A model generated the notes under the pieces. That model ran no database searches. It was not told the origin of the DNA and saw only the letters and a list, made by a program, of their open reading frames with translations. The position numbers and the translations under genes are program-made. DNA of 16,432 nt from assembly GCA_050013795.1 (NCBI GenBank), contig JBEKEO010000069.1:1-16432 (forward strand), read 5' to 3'. Shown here one piece after another: positions 1-7,845 of this stretch. Source of the DNA: CAWHOW01 sp050013795 (GTDB lineage Bacteria; Bacteroidota; Bacteroidia; Bacteroidales; CG2-30-32-10). Position 1 is the stretch's first letter. Each line of letters opens with the position of its first letter.

Positions 1-896
1 GCCTGCTGGTCATCTTTTTTTCTAATAGGCGGACTAATAACATAGTTGAGTGATTCAGGGAGCGGAAGATCATAAACAGTATCATCTAGCAATAAATATT
101 GCGGGCAGGTTTCGGAATAAACCTTCTGTCCGTTGCTTTGTGCGTCCTTAATTATTTCAAGCGATTCCTTTGTTGAAGTATGGACGATATATACAGGGCA
201 ATTTGCTTTCTGCGCAAGTGCAACAACATGTTTTACTGATTCCGATTCAACATAGGAAGGCCGTGATAATGCATGAAAAAGTGGAGTTGTTTTCCCTTCA
301 GTAATAAAAGCTTTCTGTAATCTAATAATTTCATCTCCAAGCTCACAATGTACAGTTACCAGGGCATTCAGCTCGACAGCTTTTTTCATTACTTCAAACA
401 ATTCGTCTTCTTCAATACCTATTGCTCCTTTATATGCCATATAACATTTAAAAGAAGTAATACCATATTGCTTAACACAAACTTCCATTTCCCTAGCAAT
501 ATCCTTATTCCATGAAGTGATGCTCATGTGGAAACTGAAATCTGCTTTGGCGCGTTCAGCAACTTTTAATCTTTTATTAAGCGCCGCGATGAGTGATTCA
601 TTTTTAGCCGGAGTCACAAAATCAATGAAGGATGTTGTGCCACCATATAAGGCAGCAATACTGCCTGATTCAAAATCATCGGAAGAATTTCCGGCAGGTG
701 TGGGAAGATCAAGATGCACGTGTGCATCTATTCCACCGGGGAAAACGTATTTGCCCTTTGCTTCAATGATCATGGCATCATCAGGATGAGTTAAATCCTG
801 CCCGATCGCAGCTATCTTCCCGTTTGATAAAAGAATATCTGAATCGAAAGTTTTTTCGGAAGTAACTACTGTGCCCTGATGTATCAGTATTTCCAT
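1..896 (-). CDS. hydA: Dihydropyrimidinase / D-hydantoinase (3' end beyond the left edge)
   Basis: A cyclic-amide hydrolase of the amidohydrolase superfamily that opens hydantoin or dihydropyrimidine rings to N-carbamoyl amino acids in the cytoplasm. I translated 298 codons from the ATG at 896; family members are about 460 residues, so roughly the last third lies outside the window. Metal ligands of the binuclear zinc site are visible: H59 and H61 in GGIDAHVHLD, the carbamylated K150 in TSFKCYMAYKG, H183 in VTVHCE, and H239 in IVHTS. The final Asp ligand would be in the missing part. The spacing matches characterised D-hydantoinases. The start lies 18 bp after the stop of the ssnA-like gene with no clear Shine-Dalgarno, so the two are probably cotranscribed. 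The ssnA pairing favours a purine/hydantoin catabolic role over pyrimidine breakdown. The substrate is inferred; the family is clear. Confidence 0.93.
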   Translation of the reverse strand, partial: MEILIHQGTVVTSEKTFDSDILLSNGKIAAIGQDLTHPDDAMIIEAKGKYVFPGGIDAHVHLDLPTPAGNSSDDFESGSIAALYGGTTSFIDFVTPAKNESLIAALNKRLKVAERAKADFSFHMSITSWNKDIAREMEVCVKQYGITSFKCYMAYKGAIGIEEDELFEVMKKAVELNALVTVHCELGDEIIRLQKAFITEGKTTPLFHALSRPSYVESESVKHVVALAQKANCPVYIVHTSTKESLEIIKDAQSNGQKVYSETCPQYLLLDDTVYDLPLPESLNYVISPPIRKKDDQQ

Positions 897-914
897 TGAG
901 ATGTAATAAGTGAA

Positions 915-2195
915 TTAATCTACGTCAACACACTTCATTTTTTCCCAAAGTTTGGTTGCCTGCTCCTTCGAGAATTCAAGAATTTCCTCTTCATTAACAG
1001 TAGTAACTTTTCTGTCCTTAACTATTAACTTCCCGCCAGAAATAACATGCTGCACATGTTTGGCTTCGATGCCAAAAAGAAAATGACCGAGGAAATTACT
1101 TTGATTAATTTCAGTGGGTGTATCATAATCAAGTACCACAAGGTTATTTTCTCCATCATTGGCAAAACCATTTACATTCAGATACCGGTGTGCATTCCTG
1201 AATCGTTTGTAAAAACCGGGATAATCTATGCTATCAAAACCCTGACCTACATAAAATGCCGATTTTGCACTTCGCAGCATATCGCTATGCATACCATCGG
1301 TTCCAAGCATAATGTTATCGCCAAGTCCGCGTGAATTAAAGTACCCCACATTATTATTCAGGTTGCTTTCGCTATTTTGAACTACCCATACTTTTGAATT
1401 TTTTATCAGGTCTTTTTCTTTATTATCAAGGTGAAGACAATGTCCTAAAATGGTTTTCGAAAATTTTAGCGCACCTGCATCGTGCAAGCGTTCCACCACT
1501 CTCATATCATAATTTCTTACACAAAGTTCTTCATCATATTTATCTTCGGCCACATGAATATGTATGCCCGAATCATATTTATCGGCAAGCTGTACAGCCC
1601 TTTCCAGTGTTTCGTCGGAGATGGTAAAAGATGCATGCAAACCAACTAATCCCGGGTAATATTTTAAATAATTTTCGGTTTCAGCCAGTCCTTTTTCGGC
1701 AATATCGTAACCATCACGGTCGGAAATTTCATAACATAAAAGATGCGATACCCCTACTTTTTCAAAGGCTTTTGCAATAATTTCAAGCGAACCTTCCACG
1801 GCAAAAGGCGAAGCATGATGATCGATTACATAAGTAACTCCGCATTTGGCCGAAGCTATAGCTGTTGCCAAAGCGCTGGCTTCTATGGAATCCTTATCAA
1901 GGCATTTATCCAGTGTCCACCAAACATATTTTAATATCTCATAAAAGTTTCTCGGATTCTTTTTGGGCGCTCCCATTCCTCTTGCCAAAGCAGAGTAAAC
2001 ATGGTGATGTCCGCAGGCAAAGGATTTTGTGACCAATTTCCCGCTACAATCGATTATTTCATCTGATGTGTTTAATGGAATTCCATTTATAAATTCTATT
2101 TTCCCTTCTTCGCTATTATTAACTTTTAACGATGAATTCCTGAACTCCATGGTTTGCCAGTCAATATAAATAGCATTTTTTAAATAAACTGCCAT
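915..2195 (-). CDS. ssnA: SsnA-like aminohydrolase (amidohydrolase superfamily)
   Basis: A 426-residue metal-dependent aminohydrolase related to SsnA and to guanine/chlorohydrolase-type deaminases; E. coli SsnA is of similar length. Visible motifs: the HxH pair H63/H65 in CGHHHVYSALARGMG, H187 in GLHASFTISDET, the metal His H214 with E217 in HIHVAED, H252 in LGHCLHLD, and the catalytic Asp D300 in LGTDGMHSDM. The C-terminal stretch (about 370-395, HVISGGKLIVKDRKV) is the usual composite beta-sandwich segment. SsnA genes sit in clusters with hydA, ygeX/ygeY/ygeW, ygfK and selenium-dependent molybdenum hydroxylases; here hydA follows directly. The exact reaction is not established for the family, so a deaminase/hydrolase role in purine breakdown is inference. 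The 90-bp upstream region, shared with the divergent sensor kinase, is very AT-rich, and no TAnnTTTG box was found for this gene. Confidence 0.85.
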   Translation of the reverse strand: MAVYLKNAIYIDWQTMEFRNSSLKVNNSEEGKIEFINGIPLNTSDEIIDCSGKLVTKSFACGHHHVYSALARGMGAPKKNPRNFYEILKYVWWTLDKCLDKDSIEASALATAIASAKCGVTYVIDHHASPFAVEGSLEIIAKAFEKVGVSHLLCYEISDRDGYDIAEKGLAETENYLKYYPGLVGLHASFTISDETLERAVQLADKYDSGIHIHVAEDKYDEELCVRNYDMRVVERLHDAGALKFSKTILGHCLHLDNKEKDLIKNSKVWVVQNSESNLNNNVGYFNSRGLGDNIMLGTDGMHSDMLRSAKSAFYVGQGFDSIDYPGFYKRFRNAHRYLNVNGFANDGENNLVVLDYDTPTEINQSNFLGHFLFGIEAKHVQHVISGGKLIVKDRKVTTVNEEEILEFSKEQATKLWEKMKCVDVD

Positions 2196-2285
2196 AAAAT
2201 GTTTTTAGAAATGAAGTATAAAATTATATATAAATACCGAAATATCTGATTTTACTTATATATATATGTAAAAAAATGAATATTT

Positions 2286-4943
2286 TTGATTAAATATTCC
2301 GACTATATGAATTTAAGGGAGAAACTAAAATCAAAATTGCAAAAGATTGACCTGGCTTCATTATCCGATGAACAGGTTGAAGGAATGATTAAATTACTTG
2401 AAAAGAGTTCTGGTAAGAAGAATAAAGCAGGTATTTTCTTATCAGAAAATGAGGAAAAATACCGCAATATATTTGAGAATATTCAATCTGTATATTTTGA
2501 AACAAACTTAGATAGTACCATTATAGATATAAGTCTTTCGGTTGAATTTTTCACAAAATACAAGCGTAATGAATTGATAGGAACCAAGGCTGTTGATTTA
2601 TACGTAAACAAAAAAGACCGGGAAAAATTATTCCGGTTGAATTTAGAAAATAACAAATTACGTGACCAATATTTTGAGATTAAGGACAAAGATGGTTCAA
2701 AATTACTATGCTCGTTAAATGCCCAATTAATAAAAAACAAGAAAGGAATTCCTGTAAAACTTGTAGGCTCATTTATCGATCTTACTAAATTGCATAAAAC
2801 GATAAACGCTTTAACTGCAAGTGAAGAAAAGTATCGTAATATTTTTGAGAATATTCAAGCGGTATATTATGAAGCCGCAATTGATGGGACAATACTTGAA
2901 ATAAGTCCTTCTGTTGAATATTATACAAAATATAAGCGGGAAGAACTTATAGGCAGAGATGTTTTTGAATCATATTTTAGAAGAGAGGATAGGGAAAATT
3001 TAATTCGGCAAATTTCAATAAATGGGATACTTCGCGATTACAATATTAAATTGAAAGATAAAGACGATTCAAAATTACATTGTTCGATAAATGCCAAATT
3101 AATAAGAAATAAATTAGGTGTACCTGAAAAAATAGTAGGCGCAATCATTGATATTACACAACTGCATAAGACTTTAAATGACCTGAAGGCAAGCGAAAAC
3201 AGGTTCAAGGACATTTATGAAAATACAAATGATATTATATATACAATGGATTTTAACGGCAATTTTACTTCCGTTAATCCAATGGCCGAAAAAATGCTTG
3301 GATACAAATTTGAAGAGATTACCAAGTTAAACATGAGTAGTTATATTTCTCCCGAAACGGCAAAAGTTGCATTTGATAACATTAATAAAAAATTGAGAGG
3401 AGAAACGACAAATACCCTTTATGAAGTAGATTTTGTAAATAAAGACGGCTCATATACCTCGCTTGAAATAAACAGCATGATAAATTATAGGGATGGTAAA
3501 CCTTTTGAAATATTTGGCATTGCAAGAAATATTACCGAGCGGAAAAAAGCTGAAGAAGAATTAAATAAAACTCGCGAAAAATATAAAGAACTGGCAGAAA
3601 CTACAAATGATTTAGTGTATACGGTGAGTTTAGACCAAAAATTTTCTTCTATGCATACCAAATGTGAGAGAATTATTGGATATAAAGCCCAAGAATTAAT
3701 CGGGAGGAAAGTAAATGACTTTCTTACTTCTGAATCCAGAAAAGCTTCAAATGAAAGCTTAAGAAAGAAACTAAAAGGAGAGACAACAAATACAATTTAT
3801 GAAGTAGATTTCATAAATAAAGATGGCTCAATTACTTCGTTGGAAGTAAATAGTATGTTCAGGTATAAAGATGGAAACCCTTATGAAATATTAGGTGTTG
3901 CCCGAAATATTTCTAATAGGAAAAGAATATCTGAAGCACTAAAGAAGAGTGAAGAAAAATATAAAACAATTTTTGAAAATGCCCCGATTGGCATCATGAC
4001 AACCGACACTAAAGGAAATATCATTGAAATAAATTCAACTTACATGAAACTGATTGGTTCCAAGTCGCTCGAAGAAACAAAAAATATCAATGTGTTTCAA
4101 TTACAGCACTTGATTGATACTGGAATGGTTGATGCATTTAAACAGTGCATAAATACTGGAAATCCAATTGTTAAAGAAGCTTCTTATACAAGCGTATGGG
4201 GAAAATTGGTTAATGCAAAATTTTATTTAAAATCTTTAAAGGATACTAATAAAAAAGTTACAGGATTACAGGTGATTATTGAAGATATTACCGATGAAAA
4301 GATGGCTGAACAAGAATTAAAAACAACATTGAGCGAAAAAGAAGCATTGCTGCGTGAGCTGCATCACAGGGTGAAAAACAATATGCAAATCATTATTTCG
4401 CTTATCAATATGCAAATGCGCGAAAGCAATGACGAGGTAATGAAAGGGAAATTGCGGGATATACAGCAACGTGTCTGGACAATGTCTATCATACATGAAA
4501 ACCTTTATGTTTCCGAAAACCTTTCTCAAATTAATTTTGGAAATTACTTGCAGATGTTAGCCAGTAATGTAGCATATCTCTATAGGGGAAATAATAATAT
4601 CGATGTGAAAGTTAACGTTTCACCTGTTTTCCTCGACATTGATAATGCCATACCCTGCGGGATTATAGTAAATGAAATATTGAGCAATTCCTTTAAACAT
4701 GCTTTTCCCGAAAAATGGAAAGGGAAAAATAATGAAGTGTATATTGGGCTGGAAACAAAAGGAAATAAATATTTGCTCATTATTGGCGATAACGGCATAG
4801 GCATGAAGGAACAGAATAAGAATACCGAAATAAACACCATGGGACTTGAGCTGATTGAGATACTTGTTAAGCAGTTAAAGGCTAGCTTGAAATTACACAC
4901 AAAGAAAGGCACTCGCTACGAAATAGAACTGAATAATAAATAA
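2286..4943 (+). CDS. Cytosolic multi-PAS sensor histidine kinase (HisKA_2 type)
   Basis: An 885-residue sensor kinase without signal peptide or membrane segment, so probably a soluble sensor. Five PAS domains follow one another: about 56-175, 180-299, 304-420, 430-546 and 556-672. Next comes a HisKA_2 dimerisation/phosphoacceptor region with HHRVKNN (phosphoacceptor probably H694), then an HATPase_c domain with N-box NEILSNSFKHA (796-806), GDNGIGM (834-840) and TMGLELI (851-857). PAS1/PAS2 and PAS3/PAS4 are close pairs, suggesting internal duplication. The stated start is a TTG; the in-frame ATG at 2307 (M8) is at least as likely and gives 878 residues. No response regulator lies next to it, so it is an orphan kinase whose partner must be elsewhere. 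The ligand is unknown; I see no obvious haem or flavin signature. Kinase assignment is firm, signal unknown. Confidence 0.92.
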   Translation: MIKYSDYMNLREKLKSKLQKIDLASLSDEQVEGMIKLLEKSSGKKNKAGIFLSENEEKYRNIFENIQSVYFETNLDSTIIDISLSVEFFTKYKRNELIGTKAVDLYVNKKDREKLFRLNLENNKLRDQYFEIKDKDGSKLLCSLNAQLIKNKKGIPVKLVGSFIDLTKLHKTINALTASEEKYRNIFENIQAVYYEAAIDGTILEISPSVEYYTKYKREELIGRDVFESYFRREDRENLIRQISINGILRDYNIKLKDKDDSKLHCSINAKLIRNKLGVPEKIVGAIIDITQLHKTLNDLKASENRFKDIYENTNDIIYTMDFNGNFTSVNPMAEKMLGYKFEEITKLNMSSYISPETAKVAFDNINKKLRGETTNTLYEVDFVNKDGSYTSLEINSMINYRDGKPFEIFGIARNITERKKAEEELNKTREKYKELAETTNDLVYTVSLDQKFSSMHTKCERIIGYKAQELIGRKVNDFLTSESRKASNESLRKKLKGETTNTIYEVDFINKDGSITSLEVNSMFRYKDGNPYEILGVARNISNRKRISEALKKSEEKYKTIFENAPIGIMTTDTKGNIIEINSTYMKLIGSKSLEETKNINVFQLQHLIDTGMVDAFKQCINTGNPIVKEASYTSVWGKLVNAKFYLKSLKDTNKKVTGLQVIIEDITDEKMAEQELKTTLSEKEALLRELHHRVKNNMQIIISLINMQMRESNDEVMKGKLRDIQQRVWTMSIIHENLYVSENLSQINFGNYLQMLASNVAYLYRGNNNIDVKVNVSPVFLDIDNAIPCGIIVNEILSNSFKHAFPEKWKGKNNEVYIGLETKGNKYLLIIGDNGIGMKEQNKNTEINTMGLELIEILVKQLKASLKLHTKKGTRYEIELNNK

Positions 4944-5020
4944 ACTTTAATACTCCTTAAACCCATCAAAATAACAACAGATTGGCCATTTAACCTGAAA
5001 ACAATTTGTCAATAAATTCA

Positions 5021-5028
5021 TATCTTTG
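5021..5028 (+). promoter_or_regulatory. Bacteroidota -7 promoter element for the PTPS-folE pair
   Basis: TATCTTTG fits the TAnnTTTG -7 consensus of the Bacteroidota primary sigma factor and ends 17 bp before the start codon at 5046. No TTG lies at the usual distance for the -33 element, so only half of the promoter is recognisable. Confidence 0.5.
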
Positions 5029-5045
5029 CAGCACAATTAAACTTT

Positions 5046-5459
5046 ATGATTTACATCACACGCAGGGAAACTTTTAATGCAGCCCATCGCCTGTTCAAGA
5101 AGGAACTCAGCGATGAAGAGAACATGAAAACCTTCGGCAAATGTTCAAACCCTAACTGGCATGGGCATAACTATACTCTGTTTGTAACAGTGAAAGGCAA
5201 AATAAACCCTCAAACAGGCTTGCTTATAAACCTGAAAGACCTTAACACCATTATTATAACTGAGGTCATAGATAAGGTTGATCACCGCAATATGAATATA
5301 GAAGTGGGCTTTATGAAAGATGTGCTTGCTTCAACTGAAAATATGGCAATCAAGATATGGGAACAACTTGACGAGCCGGTTAAAAAAATAGGTGCAGAGT
5401 TGCATTGCATACGCCTTGTTGAAACAGAAAACAATTATATTGAATATTATGGAAAATAA
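5046..5459 (+). CDS. 6-pyruvoyl-tetrahydropterin synthase / QueD family enzyme
   Basis: A 137-residue T-fold enzyme that converts dihydroneopterin triphosphate, the product of GTP cyclohydrolase I. Zinc ligands are H14 (NAAH), H39 and H41 (HGHNY). The catalytic Cys is C33 and the Asp-His pair is D79/H80 (KVDHRNMN); E126 near the C-terminus (ETENNYIEYYGK) fits the pterin-anchoring Glu. The motif CSNPNWHGHNY has five residues between Cys and the first His, as in animal PTPS (CNNPNGHGHNY), whereas E. coli QueD has three. The enzyme may therefore make 6-pyruvoyl-tetrahydropterin for a biopterin-like cofactor rather than 6-carboxytetrahydropterin for queuosine, but Bacteroidota homologues are usually labelled QueD. 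It precedes folE by 6 bp, and the two are almost certainly cotranscribed. Family certain, product uncertain. Confidence 0.88.
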   Translation: MIYITRRETFNAAHRLFKKELSDEENMKTFGKCSNPNWHGHNYTLFVTVKGKINPQTGLLINLKDLNTIIITEVIDKVDHRNMNIEVGFMKDVLASTENMAIKIWEQLDEPVKKIGAELHCIRLVETENNYIEYYGK

Positions 5460-5465
5460 TCACCT

Positions 5466-6104
5466 ATGATAGATTTAAATAAAGAAATGGGACAACAGAA
5501 CGAAATGGACGGTTATTCGAAGATCGATGCCTACAATCCTGAACTGATAAAGAAGTTATCTGTTCATTATTATGATATCCTCAAACTTATAGGTGAAGAT
5601 CCAAACAGAGAAGGATTGATAAAAACGCCTGAACGTGTCGCCAAAGCATTACAGTTTCTTACGCATGGCTATGATCTTAATCCGGAAGAACTGCTTCGTT
5701 CGGCCATGTTCAAGGAGAATTACAGGCAAATGGTCATTGTGAAGGATATTGAGATATATTCTATGTGCGAGCATCATATGCTTCCTTTTATAGGTAAGGC
5801 TCATGTGGCATATATTCCCAACGGATATATTGTCGGACTGAGTAAGATTCCCCGAGTTGTAGATGCATTCGCACGCAGGCTGCAAGTTCAGGAAAGGCTT
5901 ACAACACAAATAAAAGAGTGTATTCATAATACATTAAAGCCATTGGGAGTAGCTGTAGTTATAGAAGCTGAGCATTTATGCATGCGCATGAGAGGTATTC
6001 AAAAGCAGAATTCTGTTGCTACTACTTCCGATTTTATTGGCGCTTTTTGCATAGATAAAACAAGGCAGGAATTCATTCATTTACTGAGTTCAAATCTTCA
6101 TTAA
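5466..6104 (+). CDS. folE: GTP cyclohydrolase I
   Basis: A 212-residue GTP cyclohydrolase I, which turns GTP into 7,8-dihydroneopterin triphosphate and formate, the entry step to folate and other pterins. Zinc ligands are C101 and H104 in SMCEHHMLPF and C172 in AEHLCMRMRG; H103 and H170 match the catalytic histidines. The nucleotide-binding segment GLSKIPRVVDAFARRLQVQERLT (split by family motif borders near 124-146) and QNSVATTSDFIGAF (181-194) are typical. Length is normal. The N-terminal 20 residues are variable, and M8 or M14 could be the true start, but the ATG 6 bp after the PTPS stop fits an operon best. Its product is the substrate of the PTPS-like enzyme encoded just upstream, so the two genes form a two-step pterin unit. 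Confidence 0.97.
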   Translation: MIDLNKEMGQQNEMDGYSKIDAYNPELIKKLSVHYYDILKLIGEDPNREGLIKTPERVAKALQFLTHGYDLNPEELLRSAMFKENYRQMVIVKDIEIYSMCEHHMLPFIGKAHVAYIPNGYIVGLSKIPRVVDAFARRLQVQERLTTQIKECIHNTLKPLGVAVVIEAEHLCMRMRGIQKQNSVATTSDFIGAFCIDKTRQEFIHLLSSNLH

Positions 6105-6122
6105 TTTTATTAATAATATTAT

Positions 6123-6130
6123 TATTTTTG
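6123..6130 (+). promoter_or_regulatory. Bacteroidota -7 promoter element upstream of the Bax inhibitor-1 gene
   Basis: TATTTTTG matches TAnnTTTG and ends 25 bp before the start at 6156, in the 51-bp gap after folE. The surroundings are nearly pure A/T, so a chance match is possible, and no TTG -33 element is seen. Confidence 0.4.
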
Positions 6131-6155
6131 CACGCTAATTTTAAATCACACTACT

Positions 6156-6899
6156 ATGATGTTCAATTATAATCAAAATAATGAAAATGCTTTCGTTAAT
6201 GCCAATACAGGCGATATCGCAGTTCCCAGAACATTTATCAATCATGTATTTTCATGGATGGCACTAGCATTAGGAATAACCGCTTTCTTCGCTTATTATT
6301 TCAGCACAAATGCTGCATTTATTTCTTCTTTACTCGTTCAAACTGAAAAAGGAATGGGTATGTCGGGGCTTGGATGGGTGGTCATGCTTTCCCCTTTAGC
6401 TTTTGTACTTATCATGTCATTTGGATTTAACAAAATTTCTGCAGGAGTTCTGACTATATTATTTGTCATATACTCTTTCCTCATGGGCATGAGCCTGAGT
6501 TTTATTTTTCTTGTATATACAGGATCTTCCATATTCCTTACTTTTGCCGTTACAGCAGCAACCTTTGGCTTAATGGCGATTGCCGGTTATACAACAAAGG
6601 TCGATCTGTCAAAATTTGGAGCTATAATGGTTATGGGAGTCATTGGAGTTTTTATTGCAATGATGGTAAATATGTTCATGAGAAGTCAATCGCTGGATTA
6701 TATTATCAGTATTGTTGGAGTGCTTGTATTTACTGGACTCACTGCATGGGATGTGCAGAAACTAAAAAGAATAGGTTCGCAGATTGATGGGAGTTCGGAA
6801 CCGGCAAGAAAATATATCATCATGGGCGCATTGACCCTTTATCTTGATTTTATAAACCTTTTCTTATTCCTTCTCCGTTTTATGGGAAACAGAAAGTAG
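6156..6899 (+). CDS. Bax inhibitor-1 / YccA family integral membrane protein
   Basis: A 247-residue inner-membrane protein with seven hydrophobic segments at roughly 32-50, 73-90, 96-119, 124-144, 154-174, 181-198 and 222-240. This is the fold of the Bax inhibitor-1 family (TMBIM; bacterial YccA, YbhL, YetJ). The family signature near the end is present: TAWDVQKLKRIG with D199, and LYLDFINLFLFLLRF with D231, matching the two aspartates that form the pH-sensitive gate of the Bacillus YetJ calcium-leak channel. A soluble N-terminus of about 30 residues (MMFNYNQNNENAF) precedes the first segment. The start is MM; either Met may be used. Neighbours folE and fabD give no functional clue. Calcium leak or protease modulation are family-level possibilities only. 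Confidence 0.92.
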   Translation: MMFNYNQNNENAFVNANTGDIAVPRTFINHVFSWMALALGITAFFAYYFSTNAAFISSLLVQTEKGMGMSGLGWVVMLSPLAFVLIMSFGFNKISAGVLTILFVIYSFLMGMSLSFIFLVYTGSSIFLTFAVTAATFGLMAIAGYTTKVDLSKFGAIMVMGVIGVFIAMMVNMFMRSQSLDYIISIVGVLVFTGLTAWDVQKLKRIGSQIDGSSEPARKYIIMGALTLYLDFINLFLFLLRFMGNRK

Positions 6900-6938
6900 T
6901 AATTAATTTTTATTCACTAATATTATCTCTAAATTTTT

Positions 6939-7814
6939 ATGAAGGCTTACGTATTTCCCGGTCAGGGAGCGCAGTTTGTTGGTATGGGCATGGATTTATA
7001 TGAAAAATCTCCACTAGCAAAAGAACTATTTGAAAAAGCAAACCATATTCTTGGGTTTCGCATTACAGACCTTATGTTCAAAGGAACAGATGAAGACCTG
7101 AGGCAGACAAAAGTAACCCAGCCTGCTATTTTTCTTCACTCTGTGATATTAGCAAGGACTCTTGAGAATTTCAAACCTGACATGGTTGCCGGTCATTCAT
7201 TGGGCGAATTCTCTGCTTTGGTTGCCAACAATGCATTATCATTTGAAGATGGTCTTGTATTGGTTTCAAAACGTGCCAATGCTATGCAGAAAGCATGCGA
7301 AGCTCATCCTTCCACTATGGCGGCCATTCTTGGAATTGACGACAGCAAAGCTGAAGAGATATGCAGATCAATAACTGAAGAAGTGGTTGTTCCTGCTAAT
7401 TATAATAGTCCCGGGCAACTTGTTATATCAGGTTCATTAAAAGGAGTTGAAATAGCATGCGAAAAACTGAAAGCTGCCGGAGCAAAAAGAGCATTGCCGC
7501 TAAAAGTGGGAGGTGCTTTCCATTCACCATTAATGGAATCAGCAAGAGTTGAACTGGCTGCTGCTATCAATTCCACTACCTTTAATAAACCCATTTGTCC
7601 GATTTATCAGAATGTAAATGCACAAAGCGTTACAAATCCTGATATAATAAAAGAAAATTTGGTTTTACAGTTAACTTCACCTGTGCGCTGGACACAGATC
7701 ATGCAGAACATGATAGCCGATGGAGCTTCCACATTTATTGAAGTTGGTCCCGGAACTGTTTTACAGGGATTGGTTAAGAAAGTTAAACCGGATATAGAAG
7801 CGTACAGTGCTTAA
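6939..7814 (+). CDS. fabD: Malonyl-CoA:acyl carrier protein transacylase
   Basis: A 291-residue transacylase that moves the malonyl group from CoA to ACP for fatty acid chain elongation in the cytoplasm. The family landmarks are complete: the oxyanion-hole motif FPGQGAQFVGMG (6-17), the nucleophile S87 in AGHSLGEFSAL, R112 in SKRANAM, which binds the malonyl carboxylate, the catalytic H195 in GGAFHSPLM, and the C-terminal EVGPGTVLQGLVKK. Length is typical of bacterial FabD (about 290-310). The ATG at 6939 follows an AT-rich 39-bp gap with no Shine-Dalgarno. It stands apart from other fab genes here. Transcription ends at the hairpin directly after the stop codon. Confidence 0.97.
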   Translation: MKAYVFPGQGAQFVGMGMDLYEKSPLAKELFEKANHILGFRITDLMFKGTDEDLRQTKVTQPAIFLHSVILARTLENFKPDMVAGHSLGEFSALVANNALSFEDGLVLVSKRANAMQKACEAHPSTMAAILGIDDSKAEEICRSITEEVVVPANYNSPGQLVISGSLKGVEIACEKLKAAGAKRALPLKVGGAFHSPLMESARVELAAAINSTTFNKPICPIYQNVNAQSVTNPDIIKENLVLQLTSPVRWTQIMQNMIADGASTFIEVGPGTVLQGLVKKVKPDIEAYSA

Positions 7815-7815
7815 C

Positions 7816-7845
7816 AAAAAAGGGAGCTTTCCGCTCCCTTTTTTT
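7816..7845. terminator. Bidirectional terminator between fabD and sppA
   Basis: The arms AAAAAAGGGAGC and GCTCCCTTTTTT pair perfectly around the loop TTTCC. The A-run and T-run give a U-tract for either direction. It begins 2 bp after the fabD stop and its right edge overlaps the sppA stop codon (7844-7846), so one hairpin serves both convergent genes. Confidence 0.9.

Noticed and set aside
517..789. 90-codon open frame on the plus strand inside hydA
   Set aside because: It is antisense to the conserved metal-site region of hydA and has no recognisable motif.
2276..2293. ATG at 2276 as start of the sensor kinase
   Set aside because: It is in another frame and meets a stop after five codons; TTG 2286 or ATG 2307 remain the options.
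5005..5008. TTTG as the -33 partner of the -7 box at 5021
   Set aside because: It is only 12 bp from the -7 box, whereas about 19-21 bp is expected.
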